From Tritrichomonas musculus (taxonomy: Eukaryota > Parabasalia > Tritrichomonadida > Tritrichomonadidae), in NCBI GenBank assembly GCA_039105265.1, contig JAPFFF010000005.1, positions 3,209,501 to 3,273,500 of the forward strand: a stretch of DNA of 64,000 bases, written 5' to 3'. The first letter of the stretch is position 1, and the number at the start of each line of letters is the position of its first letter. This document shows positions 45,854 through 54,947 of this stretch, one piece after another. The notes beneath the pieces are model-generated. The model was not told where the DNA came from. It made no database searches and saw only the letters and a list, made by a program, of their open reading frames with translations. The position numbers and the translations under genes were made by a program.

Positions 45854-48361
45854 TTATAATCCATTAGGATCTTGTGGTTTTCTTGGGCCAGTAGCATTTT
45901 TGTTAAATTCTGATTTAATCTTAATGAATTCATATTGAGTTAATAGCAGTTCAATTAAGTACATTTCATCCTCAGCCTGTGGACTTATTTCTTCAGGTCG
46001 TACAACTACCTCTTCATGATTTTCTTCGGTCTCATTTGTGTCATCATCGGGGTCAGAAACTTTGGCCTCTTCTTCTTCATCTTCTTCTTCTATTTTCCTT
46101 TTTCTACTTTGAGAAAGTCTTCTACTTCTCTCAAATATTTCTTTGTTCTTCTTTTCGATTATTCTATTTTTGGTTTCAATTTCTTTTATCTGGTTAATTT
46201 CATCAATATCTTTCTCAGTGATTTTTCTTTTCAGAACGAAGTAGGGCATTTGAGTAGGGCTATGTTTTGATATTAATGGCGCATCCATTGAAATTAAGAA
46301 AAGATTTCGAAGTAAAACTTTAGCTACTCTTACAATTGAATTATTAAATAATGGTCTCGAGAAACTTCCTTTTGATAATTCGTGTATTTTTAATATTTGT
46401 TCTTCATCATATAAGGTATTGGGTTTATCTTCATCTGTTGTATATACTCGTTGATTTAATGGAAAGAGTTTTTCAACTAGTTCAAAAATATTAAATCTAC
46501 CTTCAAGACCTGGATATTCAAAACGATATGATATAAAGTTAAGATAAAATTCATCAATATCTTTAACTCGTTCAACAATTCTTTCCAATTCTTTTTTATC
46601 TTCTAATTCAATTTTGAGTTTAAGACCAAGTTCATTTCGTTCATTTAAAATGGATTCGAGAATGTTGCAGTATGAAGCCGTTAATTCTGTGGAAAGTGGT
46701 GGTTCGGAGAGAACAAGAGGTGTTAAATAAATAAATGGTGTAAGTCCTTTCTTGTTCGTAGTATGTTTAAGAGTTTTGCCATATTCCTTAGGTGTTTTTA
46801 TATAATACGCTTCAATGTTTCTTAATCCATATACAACAATACTGTCTTTTTCTGCTTTCAATTCTTTGTAAACATGATTGTAAAAGATTGGAAATGAAAA
46901 AACTGCAAGATTTGAAAGATTTTCAATGTCAAAAACAACAAAATCGGCATAAAAGTCAATTATATCATTATCAAGTTTGCTTTTTCGATCTTCTTTGGGG
47001 ATTGGCGGAATCTCAAATTTTGGATCACCGTTGATAATAATATTCAGAATTCTAAATGCTGTGCTACTGACCATCACATTTGAATATCCAAAAACCCCGA
47101 TAAAAAGAAGATACTCTAAAATTTTCTTCTGATTGTCGTTTTGTTTTTGTTTTTGAATGAGTTCAAAAATTGCTGGAGTTTCACATCCTGAAGACCAAAT
47201 AGTATTTATTAAAGTGTAAGCTAAAAGTTTGTTTCCGTCTTCGTATCTTATTTCTTTTGAAATTGGGATCAGTTGTGATGTTTTAACGCAGGTCGTTCCT
47301 TTTAAAGCATTGGGATATTGTTTTGGAATTTCAGTGATGTGTTTAGGAATAGGGATTGTATTTAGTTCATAGGTAAGTGGCTGCATTTTTATTTGGAAAA
47401 TATTTGTTTGTTGCCGGATGTTTTCATCTTTTATATTTTCAGTTTGATTGTCGTTAGTGGGGTTTTCATCATTTTGAATATGAGAAATATGAGGTTTAAT
47501 TTTTCTCTTTTTTTTGACTGGTACACTCTGTGAAAGATTTGCTATTGGATCCTGTTTAGAGTTATTTATATCTTTCAATTGTTTTTTTGCTGATTCAGTT
47601 TTATAATTATTATTTTGTTGATCATGTTGGAAAAATGTCATAGAAATTGCATTATTATCTAGTTTATCAACTTTGACTATGTCTCCAATGAAATCTCGAA
47701 CTCGCTGAAGAATTTCGTATAAAACCTTCGTTCTTATTTCATTAACACTTTCAGAGTCATACTCTGTTGTCAAAAATCTTTCAAGAAGTTCTGCATATGC
47801 TAATTCTTGAACATTTTTAACGCAAAATTTAATAAGATCATCGATGGTGAAGTTATCTACATAGAAATAGTGCTTATGAATATTATTAATTTCAAATTCT
47901 TCTGGATTCTTTGTTATCCACATTGCAAAAATTCGGGAGAAATTACCTACTGCTAATGAATTTGCTTTGCATTCGCTACAAATAAAATATCGTAATTTTT
48001 TGAAAAGTCGTTTTTTTTTATCATTATTTACCAGCTCATTTAATCTTTTGCTTGGACTTGATAAAAAGCTTGCTGCATTTTGATTAACAATATTAAGATT
48101 TGGGAAGTCAGATTTGTCTTCAATAAATTCATGCGTTTTATTTGATAATGCATAGTCTATTATTTTATCATAATTTGGTAATATTGGGTCATCGCTTTCA
48201 ATTTCTTTTTCAGGAAAAATAAAATCCAAAAAAATTTTTGCTTCGTTTCGAATCGTGATAGAAAGTTGTTCATGAGTAAAAACAGTTTCGACATCAATAT
48301 TTGGATTGTTTTTTATTAATTCTGTAAGTTGATTCACATATTCTCTTTTCTTTTTAAACAT
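45854..48361 (-). CDS. SAPS/PP6 regulatory subunit-like protein, copy 2
   Basis: An 835-residue paralogue of the 41805-44009 protein, same strand, with the same MFKKK start and the same helical blocks (NQNAASFLSSPSKRL, ELAYAELLERFLTTE, FEYPGLEGRFNIFELVEKL). It differs by a Lys/Asn/Gln-rich insertion of about 90 residues (about 245-335) containing a basic KKKRKIK cluster that could be a nuclear localisation signal. It also has a Lys/Glu-rich coiled and acidic extension near the C-terminus (about 720-785, RKRKIEEEDEEEE). Both copies end in the same FNKNxxGPR-type tail. TCAAAAAT lies about 12 bases before the ATG, a weak initiator. The SAPS assignment is tentative, as for copy 1. Confidence 0.55.
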   Translation of the reverse strand: MFKKKREYVNQLTELIKNNPNIDVETVFTHEQLSITIRNEAKIFLDFIFPEKEIESDDPILPNYDKIIDYALSNKTHEFIEDKSDFPNLNIVNQNAASFLSSPSKRLNELVNNDKKKRLFKKLRYFICSECKANSLAVGNFSRIFAMWITKNPEEFEINNIHKHYFYVDNFTIDDLIKFCVKNVQELAYAELLERFLTTEYDSESVNEIRTKVLYEILQRVRDFIGDIVKVDKLDNNAISMTFFQHDQQNNNYKTESAKKQLKDINNSKQDPIANLSQSVPVKKKRKIKPHISHIQNDENPTNDNQTENIKDENIRQQTNIFQIKMQPLTYELNTIPIPKHITEIPKQYPNALKGTTCVKTSQLIPISKEIRYEDGNKLLAYTLINTIWSSGCETPAIFELIQKQKQNDNQKKILEYLLFIGVFGYSNVMVSSTAFRILNIIINGDPKFEIPPIPKEDRKSKLDNDIIDFYADFVVFDIENLSNLAVFSFPIFYNHVYKELKAEKDSIVVYGLRNIEAYYIKTPKEYGKTLKHTTNKKGLTPFIYLTPLVLSEPPLSTELTASYCNILESILNERNELGLKLKIELEDKKELERIVERVKDIDEFYLNFISYRFEYPGLEGRFNIFELVEKLFPLNQRVYTTDEDKPNTLYDEEQILKIHELSKGSFSRPLFNNSIVRVAKVLLRNLFLISMDAPLISKHSPTQMPYFVLKRKITEKDIDEINQIKEIETKNRIIEKKNKEIFERSRRLSQSRKRKIEEEDEEEEAKVSDPDDDTNETEENHEEVVVRPEEISPQAEDEMYLIELLLTQYEFIKIKSEFNKNATGPRKPQDPNGL
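46441..46622. repeat. Near-identical tract shared by the two SAPS-like paralogues (copy 2)
   Basis: Partner of 42258-42438. A second shorter tract of high identity lies at about 46828-46901 (matching about 42645-42718). Confidence 0.8.
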
Positions 48362-48569
48362 TTTTAATTTTTGACATATATTAACTTTTTAAGAAGATTA
48401 TTTTTTTTTTTTTTTTTCCATTTAAAATAGAATAAATACTCATTATATAATTAATGAAATTCATATATGAATATAAATTATATTGAAAATGATTTAACGA
48501 ACTTTATCAAATTTTAGGATTCGTTATTTGAAACTTTTTGAAAATTATAAATATAATTAAGATCTAAAA

Positions 48570-50729
48570 ATGGGGTGCTCAGCTTCCACGCAAACCAGCA
48601 AAGTTGCGGCATCAAAAGCACCAAAAAGCCGTCAAACAACTGAAGATTTTTTATATACATATGTTGATGAGAAATCTCTGCGTCTTGCATACGACTTTAT
48701 ACTCAAAGACTGTAATTTGTTGCTTTGTAATGGAACTCTTGTTCCATCAATTTGCTTAACAGAAAAATCATTTCCTGTTATCAATGCGCGACTTCCAGTT
48801 GACGAAGAAGGGGAAACATTCATTAATTTGCCTATTGTTACAGCAGCATTTGGTAATAAAGGCCGTGTTATTTGTTTTCCACATGGTGAAATTATTTGTG
48901 GAATTCCTGCTCATCAAATGACGGCTAAGTTTTTTGAAAATGCGCTCGCTTGGCTTGGTCATCAAAGGTCGGCAATGACTCCAGTTTTACTGTTTGGATT
49001 CAACCAGCAATTTAATGTGACAGCAAAAGATATTCTTCATCATTTTGGATTTTTCGTCGAAACCTCGCAAAAACTCACAAATCTCAATACCTATCGAATT
49101 ATTTTTGTTCCATCTTCAATTGATGTCCATAACAGCAATATTTACTCAAAGCTTATTGATTTTGTTGAAGGCGGAGGTGGTTTAGCTGTCTTTCATTGGC
49201 CATTTGATGAAGATAATCCAATGAATTTAACATTTCCTATAAATCCTGTGCTTTTTCATTTTGGCCTTTCTTATACATTTTGCTCAATAACTGTTAGTGA
49301 AGATCAAATTGAGGTAACTCGCAATTTTGAATCAGCATATGCTCTGCACTTTCATAGTATTATAAATCAATTCAAGGAATATCTACAAAAAGATGAAAGT
49401 GAAATTGATAGTTCTGATCTTGAGAATTTAGTTACTACTCTTAAATATAGTGTTATTGTGTCAGATGATAATAAAGAAGACATGACAGAACTTGGGAAAA
49501 TATGTTACAATTTTCTCGATAAAATGAATTTTTCTCATGATAATACATTTGAACCTGATGATAAGCAAATTATTATATTGACATTGTTACAAGAAATAAT
49601 ACCAAGAATGCCTGCTGAAGGTATTACGCCTGCTAAAGGATATGAAGCGTTTCCTGGAGTCTGTGAAGAAAATGATTTTGAAGACTTTACTATGGAACTA
49701 GAAATAGTGGATGAAGCTTGGATATCAACAGGATTATTCTTGCCTGCAGGCACAGTTGGAACAGTTGTCACAGACATACCATATCCAAATCTTAACGTAC
49801 AAATTGGCGCTCACCATGAATCACTTTTACAGAAGGAATCGCCATGGAAACGATGGCCATTAATAATATCAGCTTTTCCATTAATTGAAACAGAAGTTCA
49901 AGTAGCATCTCCTTTTGGAGGCCCAATCTATTTAATTGCCAATGAACCTTTAAGTGAAACAATAAAAGCAAATTTCACTTTTAAGCATTTTATTACATAT
50001 CCACGTTCAGTGAAAAATGATCCATCAATTTGGGAAAAGACGAAAGATAAAAAAGTACCATTTGGTGAAATTGAATGTGATCATATTATTTTATCGATGC
50101 CAACTGAAAACATAAAACAACTTGATATAGAAAAGGTAACGCAAACGATGGATTTATTATCAATCAAAATTGCTCAATTTATGTGTTACCCATTAACAAG
50201 ACATTTCAGAGTAGTTTTTGATATTGACCTTGAAAGTGGAGCTTCTTTTGGCTATCCAATTGTCTTTTTAACAAGTGAAATTATGTCAATGTTTGGAAAT
50301 TTGGACAAGCCTTCGATGCCACTTTTCACATTATGTAATATGATTGGAATTGTAACTATTCCAGAAGGATGTTTTGATTCAACTGTTGAAGGGGCATTGT
50401 CTGCAACAGCAGCATCTGTTGCTTTTAAGGATCTTTACAGCGATTTTGATCCAATTGCTCTTGCTTCAAGTTCTCTTCCTCCCTTATTCAAAGAATTATG
50501 GAAGATAACTGTATCTTATAAAGATTTAATTCCTTTGACACTCAAAAAGTTCCAAGACCCTGAATATGAAATAGTAGGTGTGCCTGAAGATACTTGGATT
50601 GAATTCGTTAGAGATATGTGCACAATTGGAAAGCGTGATTTTACAAAAATTCTCGAAAAATCTAGAGCTATCCCTCTTAGTGTATCAATGTCATGTCATA
50701 ACTTTCCTCCTTATCAAGGAGAAAACTAA
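48570..50729 (+). CDS. TCAF/M60-like protein with predicted acylated N-terminus
   Basis: A 719-residue protein resembling TRPM8-channel-associated factors and M60-like peptidases. It starts MGCSAS, a standard site for N-myristoylation of Gly2 with Cys3 available for palmitoylation, so it is probably held at the inner face of a membrane. Residues about 130-225 look like a glutamine-amidotransferase-type fold (TPVLLFGFN, YRIIFVPSS, FVEGGGGLAVFHWPF). From about 380 the M60-like part has TGLFLPAGTVGTV, LNVQIGAH, SPWKRWPLI and VASPFGGPIYLIANE, all typical. The zinc-binding H-E-x-x-H motif of M60 peptidases is not found anywhere, so it should not be a protease. It lies between the SAPS-like pair and a C2-like gene with its own promoter. 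Confidence 0.8.
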   Translation: MGCSASTQTSKVAASKAPKSRQTTEDFLYTYVDEKSLRLAYDFILKDCNLLLCNGTLVPSICLTEKSFPVINARLPVDEEGETFINLPIVTAAFGNKGRVICFPHGEIICGIPAHQMTAKFFENALAWLGHQRSAMTPVLLFGFNQQFNVTAKDILHHFGFFVETSQKLTNLNTYRIIFVPSSIDVHNSNIYSKLIDFVEGGGGLAVFHWPFDEDNPMNLTFPINPVLFHFGLSYTFCSITVSEDQIEVTRNFESAYALHFHSIINQFKEYLQKDESEIDSSDLENLVTTLKYSVIVSDDNKEDMTELGKICYNFLDKMNFSHDNTFEPDDKQIIILTLLQEIIPRMPAEGITPAKGYEAFPGVCEENDFEDFTMELEIVDEAWISTGLFLPAGTVGTVVTDIPYPNLNVQIGAHHESLLQKESPWKRWPLIISAFPLIETEVQVASPFGGPIYLIANEPLSETIKANFTFKHFITYPRSVKNDPSIWEKTKDKKVPFGEIECDHIILSMPTENIKQLDIEKVTQTMDLLSIKIAQFMCYPLTRHFRVVFDIDLESGASFGYPIVFLTSEIMSMFGNLDKPSMPLFTLCNMIGIVTIPEGCFDSTVEGALSATAASVAFKDLYSDFDPIALASSSLPPLFKELWKITVSYKDLIPLTLKKFQDPEYEIVGVPEDTWIEFVRDMCTIGKRDFTKILEKSRAIPLSVSMSCHNFPPYQGEN

Positions 50730-51217
50730 TATTATTTTATCACTTCTATCTTTTTATTTTTTGTCGGAGAAATATAATCGATATTTTTTTTTTTTTTATG
50801 TGATTTAAAATTTTATGTGATTTAAAATTATGTTGTTTTTATTTGTTTATTTTTTTACTGATTAGCTTTAAATGTTTTTCTATATAAAATGGAAGTTCAA
50901 TATTATTCAAGTTTATTATTTGTTGTTGGTTTTCATTATAATGAATCAAATTGTTTAATGTTTTTTTTTACAATTTTAAATCTATTTGATGTTTGTGTGT
51001 TTTGGGACATTAAAAGTTCCAATATTCCTTTTTAGACATAAAATGGATGATCTTGAACTTATTCATATTGTCCTATTATAATTATATAAATAAAAATACT
51101 AATAGATTCTAAAATGAAGTGTAAGAAACGTCATGCATTTTCAAGATATATGCGTTTTTTTTTTTATCAAATTGATACCGATGATAACTTTTTCATTATA
51201 TCGTAAAATTATAGATT
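50730..51217. other. Intergenic spacer
   Basis: 488 bases of T-rich DNA without a gene. It includes a direct repeat of TTTATGTGATTTAAAA near 50797-50828 and the initiator of the next gene. Confidence 0.5.
51193..51198 (+). promoter_or_regulatory. Inr-like motif before C2-like gene
   Basis: TCATTA, preceded by T-runs, lies 19 bases before the ATG at 51218 and matches TCAYT. Confidence 0.5.
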
Positions 51218-52222
51218 ATGTCGAGAGTTGAAGTAAATATAAAAAATATAGAAGAATTAGTAATTCCTACTTCAGATCCTTGCCAAGTATTTGTAATTAT
51301 TCAAAATTCTGAACGATATAATAGTCAGAGTTCAGTTCTGTATGATCCTTCTGAAACAGTAACAATGAATGAATCTTTTCAAGTTTCTTCTCGAAATCCC
51401 TTGATTGATTCAATAATATTTACTCTTTTCTATAGAACAGAGTTAAATAAATATAATCCAATTGGAACAGCTCGATTAGAAATCAATAAACTTTGTGAAG
51501 CAAATAGCAACGATGAGAAATTACCAATTTTTTCATTTTCTAGTGATACAATTAATTGCGGGTTTTTAAACATATCTTTTACATACTCACCAATTAGCAA
51601 AAATAAAGAAGAAAAAGCAACAAATCTTCTACAAAGTTTGAAGTTGAATTCTGATAGCAGCGACTCATTTTCTGATTCAGATGACATACCAATACGAAAA
51701 AAGAAGAAATTAAGGACTCCAGCTGCATTTCGTGCTAGGAATTATGGTAGATTAAATAGTGCTATTGATGCTGATTCATTTAAACCAAAAATTTTCAAGA
51801 AATCTGGACGGCATAAAAAAAAAGATGTCGAATTAAAAGAAAGAGAGAATGGACCAACTGCAGCTTCATTAGCACTTTTGCAGAAAAACAAATTATTACA
51901 AAAATCAATTTCAAAATTAAAAATTGATCCAGAGAAATTAAAATTGTTTGCAGATTATAAGGTATGCTTGGATAATAATGATGAAGCTTTAAACAAGGCA
52001 CGTATTGAATATAAAGCGATGGAAAATGGTATTATTCGCAATGAAATATCAACAACTACAATGATGTCTATTGAAAACTGCATCGAGCTCACCCAAAAAT
52101 TAATTGACCAATTAAAGAAAGACAAGCCTTCAGAGAAAAATACTACTCCGCAGCAATCCCAAAATAAGCAAGCAATAAATTCAAATTTAAATCAAAATTC
52201 ACCAATAAAAAAAGAAAAGTAA
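51218..52222 (+). CDS. C2-domain-like protein with coiled tail
   Basis: A 334-residue protein. Residues 1-125 have the strand pattern of a C2 domain (VEVNIKNIEELVIP, PCQVFVIIQNSERYNSQSSVL, NESFQV, DSIIFTLFYRT, IGTARLEINKL, GFLNISFTYSP). The loops hold few Asp residues, so calcium binding is doubtful. A Ser/Asp patch and a basic patch (RKKKKLRTPAAFRARN, about 165-180) follow, then a helical tail (about 225-310) and a Gln/Asn-rich end. It could be a membrane- or cytoskeleton-associated adaptor, for example of the flagellar apparatus; this is inference. I do not recognise the whole architecture. Confidence 0.6.
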   Translation: MSRVEVNIKNIEELVIPTSDPCQVFVIIQNSERYNSQSSVLYDPSETVTMNESFQVSSRNPLIDSIIFTLFYRTELNKYNPIGTARLEINKLCEANSNDEKLPIFSFSSDTINCGFLNISFTYSPISKNKEEKATNLLQSLKLNSDSSDSFSDSDDIPIRKKKKLRTPAAFRARNYGRLNSAIDADSFKPKIFKKSGRHKKKDVELKERENGPTAASLALLQKNKLLQKSISKLKIDPEKLKLFADYKVCLDNNDEALNKARIEYKAMENGIIRNEISTTTMMSIENCIELTQKLIDQLKKDKPSEKNTTPQQSQNKQAINSNLNQNSPIKKEK

Positions 52223-52999
52223 AATGCAAAATTTTTAAATGTTATAGCATAAGGCATCTCATCCAAAATGAGGTTGAAAATGATTTGATGCCATTTTCAT
52301 TAATCTTTGGATATAAAGATTGAGCGTATTTAAAATGGTAAAATTATTTTCAACCAGTAAGGTACAAGTCAAATTAGGTTCGCATTACTTGCGCAAATAA
52401 ACTGAATTAGAAGTTGTTAATAGATCTTTTTCAGAAGATTCACTAATATTTCAGATCTTTATCCTTTTAAAATGTCGTTGGTTAAAAATTGCATTTCATA
52501 CAATGATATCAACGTAATAATTTAGTATTGCAACGATTTATTTGTTAAATGAAGCTTAGAATTGCATCATTTTAATCACAACATCTACAACAAAAAGAGA
52601 TCTATATCATTATAAAAAAATGCGAATTTCACTAGCCGTGTCATTTTTAAAATATTACTGTTTTATGATCATTTATTTGAAACCTTGTTGCATATGATCT
52701 GTGTAATTAGCAAACTCGTTTTATTAATTTTATAAAACCATAATATAATAAAATATAGTGCGCTACATAATAAGATTAATCTTCTAATTGTAATTAAAAA
52801 AAAAATAATTTCATCATAGAGACGATTAAAAGTATTCAAAAATGGCATTTCTGTATTTTGAAAATGCGGTTTATAATGAGAAATTAATGTCATTACAATT
52901 TATAATGAGTATAATGTGATTTATAAGACAAGTTTTTGACTTCATATAAAGCACTTTTTTCCAAAATTTCAATTATAAAAATTCGGCAAAAGGCTCCAA
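52223..52999. other. Intergenic region
   Basis: 777 bases without a supported gene. GGCATC near 52249 and GATGCC near 52287 form an imperfect inverted repeat. Short hydrophobic frames on the minus strand are T/A-rich translations and not supported. Confidence 0.45.
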
Positions 53000-54199
53000 A
53001 TGACTGAAACAGAATGGGACAAATCGCTTTTAGATCCACCAGATCAAGGATATGATAAAACAAAATATACAACGATTTGTTCAATTAGTTCAGTTTCGTC
53101 TTGTACTGTTAAACTTGCACTGCGAAAAGATAAAAATCGATTTTGCGCGATTAAGAAATCTACCTGCTCTCATGAAAAAAAAGAACGATTATATTTCAAG
53201 CGTGAGTACAATCTTCTATTAAAATCAAAGCATCCAGCAATTATGAAATTATATGATTGTGGTTATCCTGTTTCGAATAGGACATTAAAGCCATTTTTTG
53301 AATTTGAGTTTGCATTAGGTGGCACTTTAGACAATTTTATACAAGTCCAGCAGGCAAATCAAGAAAAATCAATTCCAAGTCCTTATTGCGAAATAATCTT
53401 GTATGGAATATCATCTGGACTCGCATATCTCCATCAACAAAAATATGTTCATCGAGATATCAAACCATCAAATATATTACTTGACGGAAACTATGAGCCG
53501 ATGATAGGAGATTTTGGTTTCGCACGAAAAAATTTCAGTGATCAAATAAAATCATCATTTCCTAATACAATTAATTATGCGTCGCCTGAAGTAATAAATG
53601 AAGAAAAGTCCGATGAAAAGTCAGATGTTTATTCATTTGGTATGGCTTTATATGAAATCCGTACACTTCAAAGACCATACAGTGGCTTATCACATAATTT
53701 AGTATACACAAAAATTATGAAAGGTCAAAAGCCGACGCTTCCGAAAACAGATCCATACTATGAGCTTTTTGTTCAATGCACACAAGCCAATCCAGCTCAA
53801 AGACCAAGTATGAGTGATGTTTCTAATTATATCAAGAGTCTTGCTTCTAGAAATTCAATAGATGGGTTGAGTGATTTTGAAGAATATTGCAGACGTATTG
53901 ATAATAATGAGGAAATAAATAGTGATGATCCAAATGAAACCTTAAGTAAATTAACAGAATTAGCAAGCGATGGAAATCCTGATGCATTATATTATTTAGG
54001 TTGGTTATATTTTAGAGGCGTTTTAGTTGATAAAGATATGCTTCAATCATTAGAATTATTCCGAACAGCATCATTCTCAGGGCATACTAATTCAAAAAAT
54101 GCCCTTCAGCAAATTTTCCAGACTTATCAGAGAGAAATTAAAAGCGACCAAAAGCTATTAAAACTTGCTGATGAAATTAAAAAGCAATTAAATTTTTAA
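53000..54199 (+). CDS. Protein kinase with Sel1-like repeat tail
   Basis: A 399-residue kinase. The catalytic domain spans about 22-290. It has AIKK with Lys52, the catalytic loop YVHRDIKPSNILL (Asp153), IGDFGFA (171-173), NYASPEV in place of A-P-E, SDVYSFGMALYE and the closing QRPSM motif. The kind of sequence, with YSFGMALYEI and NPAQRPSM, resembles the tyrosine-kinase-like group abundant in trichomonads. The Gly-rich loop is unusual: TICSISSVSSCTVKLA has no glycines. The C-terminal part (about 325-375) has one or two Sel1/TPR-like units (PDALYYLGWLYFRG, SLELFRTASFSGH). It is probably an active Ser/Thr kinase with a built-in docking tail. Confidence 0.88.
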   Translation: MTETEWDKSLLDPPDQGYDKTKYTTICSISSVSSCTVKLALRKDKNRFCAIKKSTCSHEKKERLYFKREYNLLLKSKHPAIMKLYDCGYPVSNRTLKPFFEFEFALGGTLDNFIQVQQANQEKSIPSPYCEIILYGISSGLAYLHQQKYVHRDIKPSNILLDGNYEPMIGDFGFARKNFSDQIKSSFPNTINYASPEVINEEKSDEKSDVYSFGMALYEIRTLQRPYSGLSHNLVYTKIMKGQKPTLPKTDPYYELFVQCTQANPAQRPSMSDVSNYIKSLASRNSIDGLSDFEEYCRRIDNNEEINSDDPNETLSKLTELASDGNPDALYYLGWLYFRGVLVDKDMLQSLELFRTASFSGHTNSKNALQQIFQTYQREIKSDQKLLKLADEIKKQLNF

Positions 54200-54947
54200 T
54201 AAAAAATTTACTTTTATTATTAAAGCAAGAGACTTATTTTATAAATGGATATATAGAATTTTGTGCTCTAAATGATAAAATTTTATTCAAGCCTTTGAAG
54301 TACTTTTTGTTTGAATATTTTTTTTTGATATAGAAATTTATAATTTGAGATATGATTTCAATATATATATTTGGAGAATAGAATTAAAATAATGGAAACA
54401 ATAAAATATATAATTTTTCAAATGCCAATTTTGAGATATAAAAAATTCATACTTATTGAAACATATTTTAATGAATTTTTTTCTTGCTTAAATACTTAAT
54501 ACATTAATTAATTTAAAAGTTTCCACCGTTCTAATTTAAAAATAAAAAAATCGCAAAGTGATATTGGAGGAGATAAAACAATTTTATTACGAACTTTTTA
54601 TGAAATTTATTTTTATTTTTCTTAAATTTATCTTATAAAATAAAATCTATATTTTTAATTTATCTTCAAAATATTATTAATAAGCATTGCGAATAATTAT
54701 AAATATAAAGTAATAAAGTTATATAAAGATAATAAATAGATTTAAATTTTTACAATGTTTTCTAGATTTCATAAAACAATCAATTCATATATATTCATCA
54801 TGAAAATATTTAATTAGTATTTGTAATTATTTCTGTATGCTTCAACAGATTATTAATAAATGTATTATTTGATGGATTTTATATAAAAATTATGATTATT
54901 ATGAAACTTTTTCTGAATGTAATATATTATAGATTTTTTTTTCTCTA
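54200..54947. other. Intergenic region
   Basis: 748 bases, strongly A/T-rich, no gene or repeat seen; a T-run of nine directly precedes the CTCTA leader before the next ATG. Confidence 0.5.

Noticed and set aside
52669-53084. Two short minus-strand frames upstream of the Sel1 kinase
   Set aside because: A/T-driven hydrophobic translations, the second overlapping the kinase start; no domain or initiator.
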